64,000 nucleotides of DNA, taken from NCBI GenBank assembly GCA_002270565.1, contig NQMI01000094.1, forward strand, positions 124,001 through 188,000, in the 5' to 3' direction. The notes below the pieces were generated by a model. The model was not told where the DNA came from and did not search any database. It worked only from the letters and a program-made list of their open reading frames with translations. How positions within the stretch are numbered: position 1 is the stretch's first letter; each line of letters opens with the position of its first letter. The translations under genes and the position numbers were made by a program. This stretch comes from Stenocarpella maydis (taxonomy: Eukaryota; Ascomycota; Sordariomycetes; Diaporthales; Diaporthaceae). Of this stretch, positions 37,431-48,643 are shown piece after piece.

Positions 37431-38589
37431 GCCATCCATCAGATGTCGCCCCACGCGGTCATCAGCCAACCTCTCCAGTCACGGGCAACACGGCGCACGG
37501 CACACGGCCTGCTGCTACCGGCTACTGCGACACTAAGCATCGCAATTCATGCAACCTGTGCCCGCCGTCGTGGCCGAAGGGTCTCGGGAACATCCATCCA
37601 TTCAATCCACCACCACCACCATCGCCATCCCACACGCGCGTCCTGCGACAATGACGGTACGTCTCACCTCCACACCCACCCACAAATCTCGCCGCCCCGC
37701 CATGTCGCTCCATCTCTCACCCATCTCACTCTACAAAAGCCCTGGCCTACGTACTTAGACCTACCTACCTACCTAGATGGATACTATGCGACACAAACAA
37801 TCAGGCAGGCCGCGTCCCCTGGGCCAGATGCAAGTGCTGCTGCAGCGCCTTGTTGCATGTCCCGCCGGACGTACAACTTCTCTGACCGAGTCTTTCCTTC
37901 TCCTCTCCCGCCAGCCAGCCACCCGCGCCTAGTCTCACCTGCATGAGGTCTGGCTTCGACCATCTGCCATCCACACCCCCGAGTCGATCCTGGTCTCCGT
38001 CCCGTCCGCCACGGACCATTGTTTCTGCTCTTCTCTCCCTCCCACTCGTCAGCGCCGCCCGGCGTCGTCCTCGGCCTAACCAGCTCTGGTGCTGGTGGTG
38101 GGCTTGAGCTCTCTGTGTATATGTGGTGGAGTGGAGTCTGACGTTGAAGAAATCTCGATGCCAACGTCGCACAACCTCATCCCCATCAGCCCTACCAAGC
38201 TGGCCTCGCCTCGCACTGCGTCGGCACTTTTTATATAATCTTCTTTTTTTTTTTGTTCCCATGTATTTATTTATTGCTTCCTTTTTGTTGCTCAGATGCA
38301 AACAGCGCCGGCTGACGCGGTCTCGTTCCTCTCGACCCTAACACAATTCCTATCGTCGTCCTATCCTGTCCCCTTCTGCCCCGATGTCCGTGGCTTGCGC
38401 CAAGATCCACCCTCCCGTCTCGTCTCCTTCTCGCGCTGCCCGTTGCTCACTGCTCGCATTTGTGTGACCGGGAGCGCATTAAAAAGATTGTGTCACGTCG
38501 GGGAGGGCGGTCCCAAATTTTCTCCCGGGCCCGAGGGGCCACAGAATCACCTTCCCACTCCAAGCTTCTGACCAGGGTCCCACACACAC

Positions 38590-38593
<4 letters not shown>

Positions 38594-38624
<31 letters not shown>
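38594..38624 (+). repeat. CT dinucleotide microsatellite next to assembly gap
   Basis: About fifteen CT repeats end a few bases before the run of N, which probably explains why the assembly broke here. Confidence 0.85.
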
Positions 38625-38629
<5 letters not shown>

Positions 38630-38636
38630 ACCTTTG

Positions 38637-38643
38637 NNNNNNN
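38637..38643. other. assembly gap (7 N)
   Basis: Seven undetermined bases between a CT microsatellite and a purine/poly-A tract. The true length is unknown. Confidence 0.95.
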
Positions 38644-38959
38644 GAAGAAGACAAAAAAAAAAAACAAGCTAGGGCGAGATTGTCCAATAGCACGGCGACT
38701 CTGTGGTGCGGCAGTCTGCAGTAGCACCGGCCTCTGTTGTCTGTCGATGGCACGGGCGGGATACGCGAGCGACTGAATGTCTCGCGGCTAAAGCATGTAC
38801 CAGTGGTGCACCAGGGCGAGCTGCAGCCAGCAGAGCCGGGAGGTGGTGGTGGTGGCGGCGGCGGCGTGGACGTGGCCGATAGCAGGAGCTCAAGGCAGAG
38901 ACAAAGTAAACAGCAAGATGGCGCTGGCAGTGCCTAGTGGGAAGGGCGGTGCGCGGCGG

Positions 38960-38990
38960 GATGCGATGCGATGCGATGCGATGTGATGCG
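38960..38990 (+). repeat. GATGC pentanucleotide array
   Basis: Four perfect GATGC-type units followed by degenerate copies (GATGTGATGCGAC); scattered GATGCGAC words continue to about 39015. Confidence 0.75.
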
Positions 38991-39338
38991 ACTTGAGAGC
39001 GATGCGACGATGCGATAGCGACGATATGCCCTGATAAAGAGCGGACGGACTCTTTGGCGAGGCCCAATGACGGGGTTTGTGTTGAGTGGGTGGATTTTAG
39101 GAGTGTCGCAAAGGATTGTAGTCTATGTCGGTACGCGGATACAAGTGAAGAAGAATGAGAGAGGATGTAAAACAAGCGACCTGCAAGCAAAGGACCAAGT
39201 GGTGACAGGGGTCGAGGTCAAAACAGAAAGAACAAAGTTCTAGAAGTCAAGGCCGGCGTCGAGGGTCAAGGACGAGGGCTCAGGACTGGGGTGGCGGGGG
39301 GAGGTGGGAGGTGGGACGGCAGCACGGATGAGGGGGGC

Positions 39339-39380
39339 GAGGAGGAGGAGGAGGAGGAGGAGGAGGACGACGACGACGAC
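39339..39380 (+). repeat. GAG then GAC trinucleotide array
   Basis: About nine GAG repeats run into five GAC repeats. The acidic frame this produces is not part of a gene I can support. Confidence 0.85.
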
Positions 39381-39917
39381 AAGTGTCAAGGCTCAGGGTC
39401 CGCCGTGTGCAGGCCTCTGGCAGGCACGGAATTGTTTTTTTGTCTCTTTCCTTTATTTCTTCTCCCTGTTCCTTTCTTTTTTTTTCACCTCCTTTTCCTT
39501 TGGGTCCTGCACGTACAGCCTGGAGGCATGCTAGATGCATACAAACATATGCAGGTGTGCGAGAAGGTCAGTGTGTACGGGGATACCGTTGACCTTGCAG
39601 CAGCGGCAGAAGGACAGGACGGGGAAGCACGGACGTGGGCACCAAATGATATGATGTGATGTGTTGTGCGTGTGTGTTGTGTTGGGTTCTGGGCGGAGGA
39701 GAAAGTGGGCGGGAGCCTGCCTTCTCCGTTGTGGGCGAAACGGGGGAGGTGGGTACTCCGTACTGGACGTGGGTCTCGCCGCCTCGCTGCTGCCCTTCGC
39801 TTCAATGTTTGCTTGCTGATGCTATCCCGCTATCCCGGAACCAGGCTGTCAGATTTCGGATCTGGGCGGGCCAAACTCTGATGGGCCGACCGCCCTCAGC
39901 TCCTACTTGCCGTACGC

Positions 39918-39942
39918 AGTACCTGGGTACCTAGGTACCTAG
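39918..39942. promoter_or_regulatory. TACCTAGGTA palindrome cluster upstream of Dcc1
   Basis: The words GGTACCTAGGTACCTAG form overlapping palindromes about 440 bp before the Dcc1 ATG. The same TACCTA/TAGGTA words recur elsewhere in the window, always outside genes, so a promoter or chromatin role is possible; no function is demonstrated. Confidence 0.35.
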
Positions 39943-40383
39943 GCCCCGTACATACGCACACTAGTGCAGGGCAGATGAGGACTCAGGCTGCGGGCAGGAG
40001 AGGGCGGTGAGGTCTGACTGACTGGCTGGCCTGTCCTGTCCTGTCCATGCACTATGCACACCACCGAGTGGTGTAATAAACAAAGCACCCTTCTCTCGGC
40101 TGTCAGTCATGTCATGTTGCATCCAGGGTTGGCCCCGCCACACCCCGGCCACGCCTGCGAAGCCCAGGCGCGCTCTGCTCTGCCCTGAAAATCCATTTGC
40201 AGGGGTCAAAAGCGCGCTTGCAAGGGTGCGCGCTTCTCTCCCGGAGGCTTGGAGTGCGGGTGTCCCGACCCGACCTGCCGTCGTCCGTCCCATGCCCACC
40301 TCTCAACTCTCAAGGGTAGACACCACGCCATACATGCCATCCATACACACGATACAAGACACAACGCATCGCAGCTCGCCACC

Positions 40384-40782
40384 ATGCTCTCCAGCCAGCC
40401 CGTCGCTGGCATCCCCCTCAACCACGCACCCTCGCCCGCGGCCTACAAGCTCCTCGAGCTGCCCCCGGACCTGCTCGCCCTCCTCGAGTCCGACAGCCCG
40501 CCAGCCCTGCGCCTCGAGCCCTCGCCCACCGCCGGCCTGCTCAAGACCCCGGACAACAAGACCTGGTCCCTCCGCCAGAAGAACACCTCCAACGCCCTCA
40601 TCCTCCTGCAGGCCTCCGGCCCCGGCCCCTCCCCGCCACAGCAGCACCCCTCGCCCGGCACCCTGAGCACCGTCGCCACCCTCCACGAGACGGTCGAGCT
40701 CATCCCGGAGGCTGAGTCCGCTTCCGCCCCCGTCGTGGCCGCCAAGGGCAAATGGCATGAGAAGTTTGGCAAGACCCGCTGA
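40384..40782 (+). CDS. dcc1: sister chromatid cohesion protein Dcc1, short fungal form
   Basis: Dcc1 is a subunit of the alternative clamp loader Ctf18-Dcc1-Ctf8-RFC, which acts on PCNA during replication and supports cohesion. Single exon of 132 residues with a good start context (CACCATGC). The conserved N-terminal Dcc1 features are YKLLELPPDLLALLES (about 20-35), LRLEPSPTAGLLKTPDNKTWSLRQKNTSNALILL (about 42-75; cited as separate short motifs LRLEPS, TWSLRQKNTSNALILL) and VATLHETVELIP. The protein then ends in a basic KGKWHEKFGKTR tail. Yeast and animal Dcc1 are about three times longer with C-terminal winged-helix domains. Here the stop follows directly and no continuation is visible downstream, so it is either a lineage-typical short form or a reduced gene; I recall short forms in filamentous ascomycetes but cannot verify this. 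Confidence 0.75.
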   Translation: MLSSQPVAGIPLNHAPSPAAYKLLELPPDLLALLESDSPPALRLEPSPTAGLLKTPDNKTWSLRQKNTSNALILLQASGPGPSPPQQHPSPGTLSTVATLHETVELIPEAESASAPVVAAKGKWHEKFGKTR

Positions 40783-41171
40783 TGCGGTCCATCGCTTCCG
40801 TGGTGAGAATACAAAAAGCTTCAGACAAAGCCACCTGGAAGCTCCGGATCCTGCCATGCACGACGCCGGCGGCCGATAGCCGCGCCCGGCGTGCCCTGGT
40901 CAGCCACAGTGCCTGCGGATAAAGCAGCTCGGTGCCGGCGCGGCATTCATATGACGCACAGCTAGCATCCCGTGTGCCCGGGAGAGTCATCACAGGCTGT
41001 CAGTCTGCCCTAACCAGATCGCCAAAGTCAACTTTGAAAGGCACGACACAACCCCAAGACTTGCCGGGGCGCTTATGACCAATTCTTCAAGGGGCTCTTC
41101 CCCTGAGACCTATGTCTGTATCTGCTACATCATGTCACAGTAGCTTCTCTGGGAATTTCGCTCTAACACAA

Positions 41172-41443
41172 CCCGGTATTGGAGGCGAGTTGTCTCATGA
41201 CAAAGTTGCACATGCACTCAGAGAATAAGGCTCTAGGCTAATACCCTGTCCTGTACTACAGAGGAAAATGGGTAAATCCATAACCTGCTTCTCCTGACCT
41301 GCCATGACCCGGTCTCAGAGGCAGGTTGTCTTAGGAGAAAGCTGCCTGCAATACTTAAAGAATGGAACTCCGGACTCATACTCTGTTATGCTAGAGAGGG
41401 CAATAGATAAATCCACAATCTGGCTTCTCTTGGCTGTGCGGCC
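41172..41443 (+). repeat. diverged 136-bp tandem duplication
   Basis: Copy A (41172-41307) and copy B (from 41308) align along their whole length, both starting CCCGGT. Shared ordered landmarks are GAGGC..GTTGTCT, GAAAG/CAAAG, AAGAATgG or AGAATAAGG, TACtCTGT, AGAGGgc/AGAGGaa, TAAATCCA and GCTTCTC. By eye roughly two thirds of positions match. Neither copy contains an open frame I can support. Confidence 0.7.
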
Positions 41444-44400
41444 ACCCATGAGTCCTTACCTATCTATCTTTCCGGAAGGTCATACCCCATCAGGAGGGAT
41501 TGCTCACAAGGTAACCATTCTGGCAAAGCGTCCTACACATACTGGAGAGAAGGGGCCACACTAGGCAAAAAAAGAAACCAGAGGCCGAGAAAAAGAAAAT
41601 AGACTGCAGTCCGTCTCTAACTCACCTTACTCCAAGTGGTCAAGCCAAGTCAGGACCGGTGAGCGGTGCTGTGCCCGGCATGGCGGCTTGGGCGGCCACC
41701 CGGCCACCCGGCCACCCATCTCGGTCGGCCGTCAACCTGTGAGGCAAAATGGCCCATCTTGCTCCTTATTTTCACCTGAACGTCTTTTCTGTCACATGGA
41801 ACACCCAAATCAAGTAATCTGGTCGATTACTAAGTCCGACATGCGGCTCATTTTATTTCTCCTCTCACCCCTCTCCAGGCAGATGCCCCATAGGGATCCC
41901 AGATCTGCGCCCAGCGAAAACCCGGCTCATCTCAGCACTACCAATGCGAGACACACACCCTCACCAGGCCTTCCCACAGGCCCTTCTGTCAGTTTAGTTA
42001 GCATGTACTGTACGTACAGTAAACTGTTTGCGCCCCCAGCGAGCCAGCCTCGGTGCTGTGCTTTTTTTTCCGGGCCACATTTCGGTTCCGAGCCGAGCCG
42101 CTCAAATCGATCCTTCAGGCGCTCACGTTGCGGCCTTGGCTGGAGATGGAGTGATGCGAGGCCTGGGGGGGGGGCCAGTTTCTGCTGCATGTTTTGCGGG
42201 GCCAATATCCCGCGGCAACAGTACGAACCACAAATTAGGCTCGGGAGCTGGTGTCTGGATCAAGTTCACGCGAGGTGACGTAGATCTTGTCATTCATCTG
42301 TGTTCAGGAAAACGCGATAGATACTGGGCCGACCGTTGCCAGTCAGAGCTGCACCCGCCGTGAGATTTCAGCCACGCCAGCCACGCTGGTCGCGCGGAGG
42401 AGAAAAGAAAAAGGGGGGGGGTCTTAAGACGTTAGCGCTCGAGGTGGGAATGAAACCCACCCAGCAGGACAAAACACCCGGGGGTCTGATTGACAGAGTC
42501 CCCTTGGCGGGAGAATTTTATAGGACCACGCTCTCCCGAGGTCCCTGCCATCGCACTCTCTTACAAGTTCTGGGTACCTGCGCTGACGTGTGTGATCGCC
42601 CGCCCCACGGGTCCACGGGGCGACGGCGTTGGGGGACTTGTGCGAGCGCGTCCACCTGTCTGCATCTGCATGCTTGCGCCTGTCCGTCCGAGCTGGATCG
42701 CACACACGCACGCACGCATGCACGCACCCCCTGCCCCCTTGCACCCTCAGTCTGCCCATCAGTCTCGCACGACATATTGATCGCGTGGATGTGACCTATC
42801 GCCTTCAGACCAGGCCGGCCAAGAACAGAGGAGAGCAGGGAGGCCTTGACGGCCCCTCCCCCTGTGGGCTGTCCACGAGATCCCCTGCGATTTCATGTGA
42901 TATGTTACCCGGTGAGGACCGTGTCACTTTCTTGGCCTGCCGCTGTCATGCTGTCCGGTTCGAGTCTTGTGGGGAAGACGGCACTGGTGGGTCGAGCGGC
43001 CTGGGGTTAAGGCGGGAGAGTGTGAGTGTGGTGCTGACCGTTGAGGATTTTGGATGGAACCCGCGTATCCATTGCTTACTTCCCACCACGGAGCAATCTC
43101 GCGGAATCAGATTTTCACAACAGCCGCTGCAGGTGGCGCCTCCATGTGAGGGCTGGTGGGGTGCCTGAACTCGGGGACACTGTGGGCATAGCCCTCCCAA
43201 TGCCGATGATGCGTATACAATGACGGATGACCGGAACTCTACTCTCAACACACCCCACGGGAAGCACGGGAAACATCAAATCTTTGTAAGCAGATTGCAA
43301 GTGCAAGCCGGTGTTCGTGTGGATTCCAACCACCCTTTGAAACCCGACCCCCCACCGGCTCGTATAGAAAGTCCAGCGTAAGCCGCGAACCGGGAAAATT
43401 GGTACGCGCGGTATATTGGGCCTTGAGCGCCGGCCCCCGAGAGTGGGATGTGAGTGTGTGTGTGCGATGATGACTCCGAGCTTAGCGACACGTTTTACTC
43501 GGTCGGGTTTTGAGGGATCCACGAGGTATGAAATGAGAGTGTCATTTTTGAGGGATTTTGAGAGAGAAGAAAAGACGCCTTGGGACGGCATGGGTGCAGA
43601 GGTCACTGTGCTCGGTACGTCTCTGGCGAGACTCGTGCGAAGTGTGGCGGCGGTGCTGCTGCTGCAGAACCTGCATCGCAAGTCCAAAGAATAGGCGTCT
43701 GGCTTTGTATCCTATGAGAGTGAATTAACAACAGCTCGTGATTTGGACTTGAATGTGTCTGCTTTGCTTCGCACCTCACGCAAGGGCTGATGCCATGAAG
43801 GGAAAGCTCTTGATCCTCCTGCAGCGGTGACTCTCCCATCAAGTGTCAACAGCGTGTGGTCTCGGACAGGCCAACTGAGTATTCCCCATGCGGACATCAG
43901 TCCGTAATTCACAAAAACGCGTCTGCCGGTGATGGCAACGTTGGGCAATACGCCTAGGCATCGTCTACGCAGTGCTCCGCCAAGTACCTTGGTAGAGCCG
44001 GTGCTGTCGGTCTTGTTCAGGGTACGATAATAGCAGGGACTGGGTCACTCGTAACAAGTATGCCCACATGGATGGATATCTCTTCTGTATCTGCCACTTT
44101 GGTTTCAGAGATTCTCTGAACGGTCGTAAATTTTGCGTGTCTGGCCCGGACGGGAGCGTCTCCTGGGAAACACGCGGCCGGCCCAACCATCTCCTTCTCG
44201 TTCTATATCCATGGAGCCTACTGCCAGCCCTCTATGCGTCGTGTGAATGTTGAGAATCAGTTGGGGAGGTGTGATTCAAGACAGGGCCCGTTTTAAAACA
44301 TCTCCTTCGACGCCGGAGCTGCGGTGCGAGGTGCGAGTGGCCAGCAACCGACGACACCAAGGTGATGTCTGTCTGCTCCCACTACCTGCGTGTCTGTTAT

Positions 44401-44520
44401 TTCGGACTCACCATTGGACACTTGTGCGATATCTGGCATACATTGAAGGTCCATCTGGGCGATTGAGCAATTTAGTCACCACTCAGCAGCTCCGGTGTAT
44501 AGGCATTTAGAAGAGGATGC

Positions 44521-44552
44521 GTATACATATATATACATATATATATATATAC
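44521..44552. repeat. TA-rich microsatellite
   Basis: Alternating ATACATATATATACATATATATATATATAC-type dinucleotide tract of about 30 bp. Confidence 0.8.
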
Positions 44553-45560
44553 GTTCATTTTTCACCCTGCGCTTCAGAGAGTAAGCGTTGTAGACCCGAG
44601 TGAACGGTTTAACCACAAAAATCAGGCTCACCGCGTTTTATAAATACATAGGTATATAGACACAGGAGGCAAAAGGGGAGGTTACTCCTTTACAGAACAT
44701 TGCCGACTCAGCCACCTCGCCGCTTAACCAGCGGGGCAGACAGGAGGGGAGGGGAGGGAGGGAAGAGAGTTCTACAAAAGAAAGCTGAATAGATAAACAA
44801 ACGAGGCTCTGCAGATGGATCGAATCAGACTAGAGCTCGCAGAAAATTTGCATGTCTACAGAGTCTTTGCTTAGGATTTAATTCTTTCTCAGGCACTTGC
44901 AATTGATGTCGAAGGGGCCTCCCTTCTCTGTTCTGCCAACTGCCCCTTCCTCTTGACTTGTAGTGAGCTCTGAACCGTTGAGAGGTTTCAGACCACTTAA
45001 ATATGCTCTGGACTCGGTCCTCGTTGAGAGGATGCCAAGGGCACTAAGTATTCTATCTGAGTCCACTAAGCTGTATCCAATTAAGTACCAGATTCGCCGC
45101 CAGAAAACACTGGTATACCAGCACATTATATTATTTATATTATTTGTATTATGAGATAAATGGACCCTTGCTTTGTAGACCCATGTCTGGAAATAATTCC
45201 CTAGAGAAGGTGCTGTAGGAGTAAGTATTATGAGAGAGGTACTGGTGGGCGGGGGCGTCATACCCGTGTGTCCTCATGCCCAAGCAAGCCCCTAACGTTG
45301 CTTTCCCCTGGTGCCTCCAGAGGTCTTCACAGGCACTGGAGCCCTTCTGGGGATCGAGGAGGAAGGAAGGAAGGCACGGCCGGCCTCGACCTCGGACGTG
45401 TCTTCTCTGTCGCATCTCGCGGCACCACCGACCACGACAGCTCGACAGCCACAACCACCAGACCCGGCAGCAAATAGCCGCAGGATTGGACATCACTTAG
45501 TGTATCACCAGACCATCGCCCATGACCTGCCGCCCGCACACACACACACCTCTCGTCAAG

Positions 45561-46458
45561 ATGAAGCTCACCGTCGCCGGCCCGCTGGTCGCCCTGTTGA
45601 TGGCGTGGGTAATGGCTCTCCTCACCCTGCATGCCGGGATCAAACCAACATTCTTGCCAGACACACATATTGGTTAGTATAAGCCGCCTCTCTCCTGTGC
45701 CTGTCTGCTAACAGCCGCCAGTCCGCATGGTCGCCAAGGACCATGGCTCCAACAGTACCAACCCGGGCTCCAACACCACGGCCGCGGGCGCCCATACGTC
45801 AGACTCTACCAAAGATGTAACAAGATCTGAAGAAACCCCAGTCCAGGAGGAATGCGACATCTGGTCGGACGATGGTTGCTTAGGCCGCCGAAACGATCCT
45901 ACCCCGATCCAGGCCCGCTCCATGTCCACCAATACGATGGATCCGGATCCCAATGCCGGTCGCCAGAACGTCTCATACCGCATAAATTTTCTGACGAACT
46001 GCCGCGTGATCTATAACAAGACCGACGAATGCTCGCGGCCGTGGGATTTCGTGACATTCTCACTGAGCACTGCTTTTCCTACAATGGACCGCGCCATCTA
46101 CAAGTTGAAGAGAGATGCAGCAGCCCCTGCCAGTTCGAATTTTTCAAAACCCGTGGGCAACCTGCGGGCCAGGAGGGATAAAATCCGCACGAACCGGCAC
46201 TCATTTGCTGTCGTCCACGTGATAGCCTGTGCCCTGATGGGCATCTCGTTCGTCAGTACTGCCACCAGCTTGTTCGTCCTGCCCCAGCTCGGGCAGTGGA
46301 TCACTGTTGGGAACCTGGCCCTCGCCACACTTACCGCCGGGTTCCTGCTCACCAGTAGCATATTCACGGCCGTGCTGGCAAAGCAGGCCGCGACCGATCC
46401 TTGGATTAGATCCGGATTTACTGTCGAGGCGGGTCGGAAGTTACAGGCTTTGATCTAG
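45561..46458 (+). CDS. SUR7/PalI-like cortical membrane protein, apparently truncated by an in-frame TAG
   Basis: Two exons, 45561-45672 and 45722-46458 (49-nt intron, branch GCTAAC), give 282 residues up to TAG. An N-terminal helix (PLVALLMAWVMALLTL) is followed by an external loop with paired cysteines (EECDIWSDDGCLG; NCRVIYNKTDEC). Two further helices follow: FAVVHVIACALMGISF and NLALATLTAGFLL. Four-helix membrane proteins with a cysteine-bearing first loop are typical of the fungal SUR7/PalI group found in cortical patches. The frame after the stop stays open for 42 codons to a TGA at 46585-46587 and contains a fourth hydrophobic helix (SLTIIATLGWLYEAIMAW) plus a basic tail. The annotated end is therefore probably not the ancestral one. 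Family assignment is by topology only; no long diagnostic motif is certain. Confidence 0.6.
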
Positions 46459-46587
46459 GTGGCGACTAGCCTGACTATTATAGCGACGCTTGGCTGGTTG
46501 TACGAGGCAATAATGGCTTGGAGGAAGAGGGGCGGCCTGGACGACCAGGCAATCCCCTTGCGCAACTTGGGCCTGAATCCAACTTGA
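46459..46587 (+). other. in-frame continuation of the SUR7-like gene beyond its TAG
   Basis: 42 sense codons in the same frame as the preceding gene, ending in TGA. They encode a membrane helix and a charged tail (WRKRGGLDD...) exactly where a fourth helix is expected. No canonical intron that removes only the TAG is visible. It could be a nonsense mutation, a sequencing error or stop-codon readthrough. Confidence 0.6.
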
Positions 46588-47025
46588 TCAAGTATAGCGC
46601 AACACCAAGGACATGGCCCTGCAGACATCTTCACCCCTTCACCTGAGAATACAGACATTCAGAGACGCCTAGAATAGTGTAATAGAGAGCAGCGTACCTT
46701 CTCGCATTCGTCACATGGTGTTCATGCAGTGTCTGCCACCTCACCTGGCAGGCGCCGATCTGACGGTTGTGGCCCACACCTCAGCTAACACAACAGACAG
46801 GTCAAAAGAACCAAGAGGAAAACACCAGGAGCGATTCCCGGGCGGGAGCTGGCAGGGCGTGATTTGCTGGCATGAGCCTGAGCCTGCGATATCAAAGCTG
46901 GAGAGGGGCACGTCGGCGGGATGCGTTGTCGTCGGGTGGGGCATGACGGCGAGTGGTGCCGATGCGCCAGCGGCAAGAAGATGATATCGCGATCTCAGGC
47001 CCCACTGGGATGGGGAGAGGGGGGG

Positions 47026-47062
<37 letters not shown>

Positions 47063-47655
47063 CAGTATTTTGATGCTGCCCGTTGAGCAGAGTTGGGGGT
47101 CCTCAAACAATTTTAACCTAACCTCGTGGGCATGGAACACACTCGGGGTTGGCTTCTTGGGTCAGGACATTGGAGGAATGAAGGAATGGCCAGAATGAAG
47201 GAATGGCCAGCGGCGCTGGTGCATGAAACCAGGGGCACCCGCTCCGGGATGGTGTCGCAGGGTTTCGGTGGGAATGCATAGAGATATTAGTGTAGCATCG
47301 TGAACGACAGACGGTGCCACTGCAGACACCCCCCCACTCTAATACCCACTCCAACAGCACGCACCCACCTATCATTCTGATGGTCTCGTGTCCACATGTT
47401 TAATACGTATCTTTCCTCCATGGTGCACCCACAAGACGGAGCCACCGCCGCCAGAGCATGCGTAGTTTTGAAATATACGCATATGACAGGATGCCGCCTT
47501 GGCCCCTCGACCTGGAATGGCCTCTCATTTATAAGTGGGAGCGACCCTCTTGATTCTTTCTTCTTCTTTTCCCCCCTCCCACGTTCCATACTCAGAAGAT
47601 CGTAGACCCGTCTAGACTCTCAAGTCCTCCTCTTCAGTACTAGCCAGTTCGCAAA
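46588..47655. other. intergenic region between SUR7-like and MscL genes
   Basis: About 1.07 kb holding the (AG)n tract, a short direct repeat (GGAATGAAGGAATGGCC-like words around 47173-47210) and, near 47560-47585, a pyrimidine-rich stretch of the type found just upstream of fungal transcription starts. No gene seen. Confidence 0.5.
47029..47060 (+). repeat. AG dinucleotide microsatellite
   Basis: About sixteen AG repeats directly after a nine-base G run, in the intergenic region upstream of the MscL gene. Confidence 0.9.
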
Positions 47656-48643
47656 ATGCCTCGTCTCGGCGATGATGGCCAGGAGGAGGAGACAATCTTT
47701 GATTACGGTCGCAAGAAAACCCACCGCTTAGTGTGCGGTTTCATGGACTTTGCAACCCAGGGCAACATCCTCGAGATCGCCTTTGGACTCATGTAGGTGG
47801 CCCTCCCGGTGCACACACACACACCTCCTCGCGTGCGATTTTACATTATTATACATGTCCCGGCCCGGAGAGGTTTACATTTTGGAATGGGGGGGGGGGG
47901 TAACCGTCCACACCAACACGCACATTCTCGCAAACCCCCCACGCAACAACGAGATCTCGGTATTATAGAGAACCCCACGCTGACAGGAATGGAACCCCCC
48001 CCCGCCACCCCACAGCGTCGCAGCAGCCTTCACAAACCTAGTGACGAGTTTCGTGAGCGACATCCTCCTGCCGCCGCTGTCGGTCCTCCTCCCGCTCAAC
48101 GCGAACCTCGACCTCAAGTTCGCGGTGCTGCAGGCTGGGCCTTCGTACAAGGACCTGCTTCCGCGCGGGTACAGCACCGTCGACCAGGCGCAGGCAGACG
48201 GGGCGGTCATCATGGCCTACGGTGTCTTCCTCAACAAGACGCTCAACTTCATCGGCCTCGGGTCGGCCTTGTACGCCCTTGCTGGCCTGTACCAGTACCT
48301 GAGCAAGGACCCCATCATCAAGCACATGGTCAAGTGTCGGTATTGTCGGAAGAATGTTAATGAGAAGGTGAGTTGTACCAAACACACGCATACACACAGC
48401 CAAAAAGAGAAAGAAGAAGAAGAAGAAGAAATAAAAAATAAATCGATAAGGGGAGATAGAAAACGAGACAAAATGTATCTTGTGTCTTGCGTTAAACGAG
48501 TACTCCGTCCTTGTCCCTCGTCTTTGTTCAGCATAACTGCATCCGAGGTTGGCCTACTGACACCAGAGATAATATAGTCTTTGCGCTGCGTCAATTGCAC
48601 AAGTTGGCTGGATGGACGAGAGGAAAATATGAGGGTGCGATAA
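47656..48643 (+). CDS. mscL: large-conductance mechanosensitive channel, MscL family
   Basis: Tension-gated membrane channel of the MscL family, best known as the bacterial osmotic safety valve; fungal members exist. Three exons, 47656-47792, 48016-48367 and 48578-48643, with introns of 223 and 210 nt; 184 residues. The first junction restores GLIVAAAFTNLV and the second NVNEK-SLRCVNC. TM1 begins in the conserved ILEIAFGLIVAAAFTNLVTSFVSDILLPP region (cited as ILEIAFGLIVAAAF and VSDILLPP), after an amphipathic DFATQGN segment. TM2 is around AVIMAYGVFLNKTLNFIGLGSALYALAGL (AYGVFLN, FIGLGSALYAL). The C terminus replaces the usual charged bundle with a CxxC-x10-CxxC zinc-ribbon-like module (CRYC...CVNC) ending TSWLDGREENMRVR. 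Both splice choices were made because they recreate these motifs in frame. Confidence 0.9.

Larger units (their letters stand above)
34650..40383. other. gene-free, low-complexity intergenic stretch
   Basis: About 5.7 kb between the VIB-1-like gene and Dcc1. It is packed with simple repeats: G-rich hexamers (35894-35932), CAC/CTC triplets, a 10-bp unit, a CT tract, GATGC pentamers and GAG/GAC triplets. It also contains a 7-N gap. Several long frames are low-complexity translations of these repeats. Dense promoter-like words occur just before Dcc1. Confidence 0.55.
40783..45560. other. gene-free intergenic stretch
   Basis: About 4.8 kb without a supported gene. It contains the diverged tandem duplication at 41172-41443, mixed (TA)n/(ATATAC)n at 44521-44552, and poly-G runs near 42165-42175 and 42411-42420. 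Frames of up to about 196 codons show no domain. The last few hundred bases should contain the promoter of the SUR7-like gene. Confidence 0.5.

Noticed and set aside
37056..37946. 296-codon frame with poly-proline and glutamine/serine runs
   Set aside because: It is mostly translated microsatellites and minisatellites without conserved segments or a plausible start.
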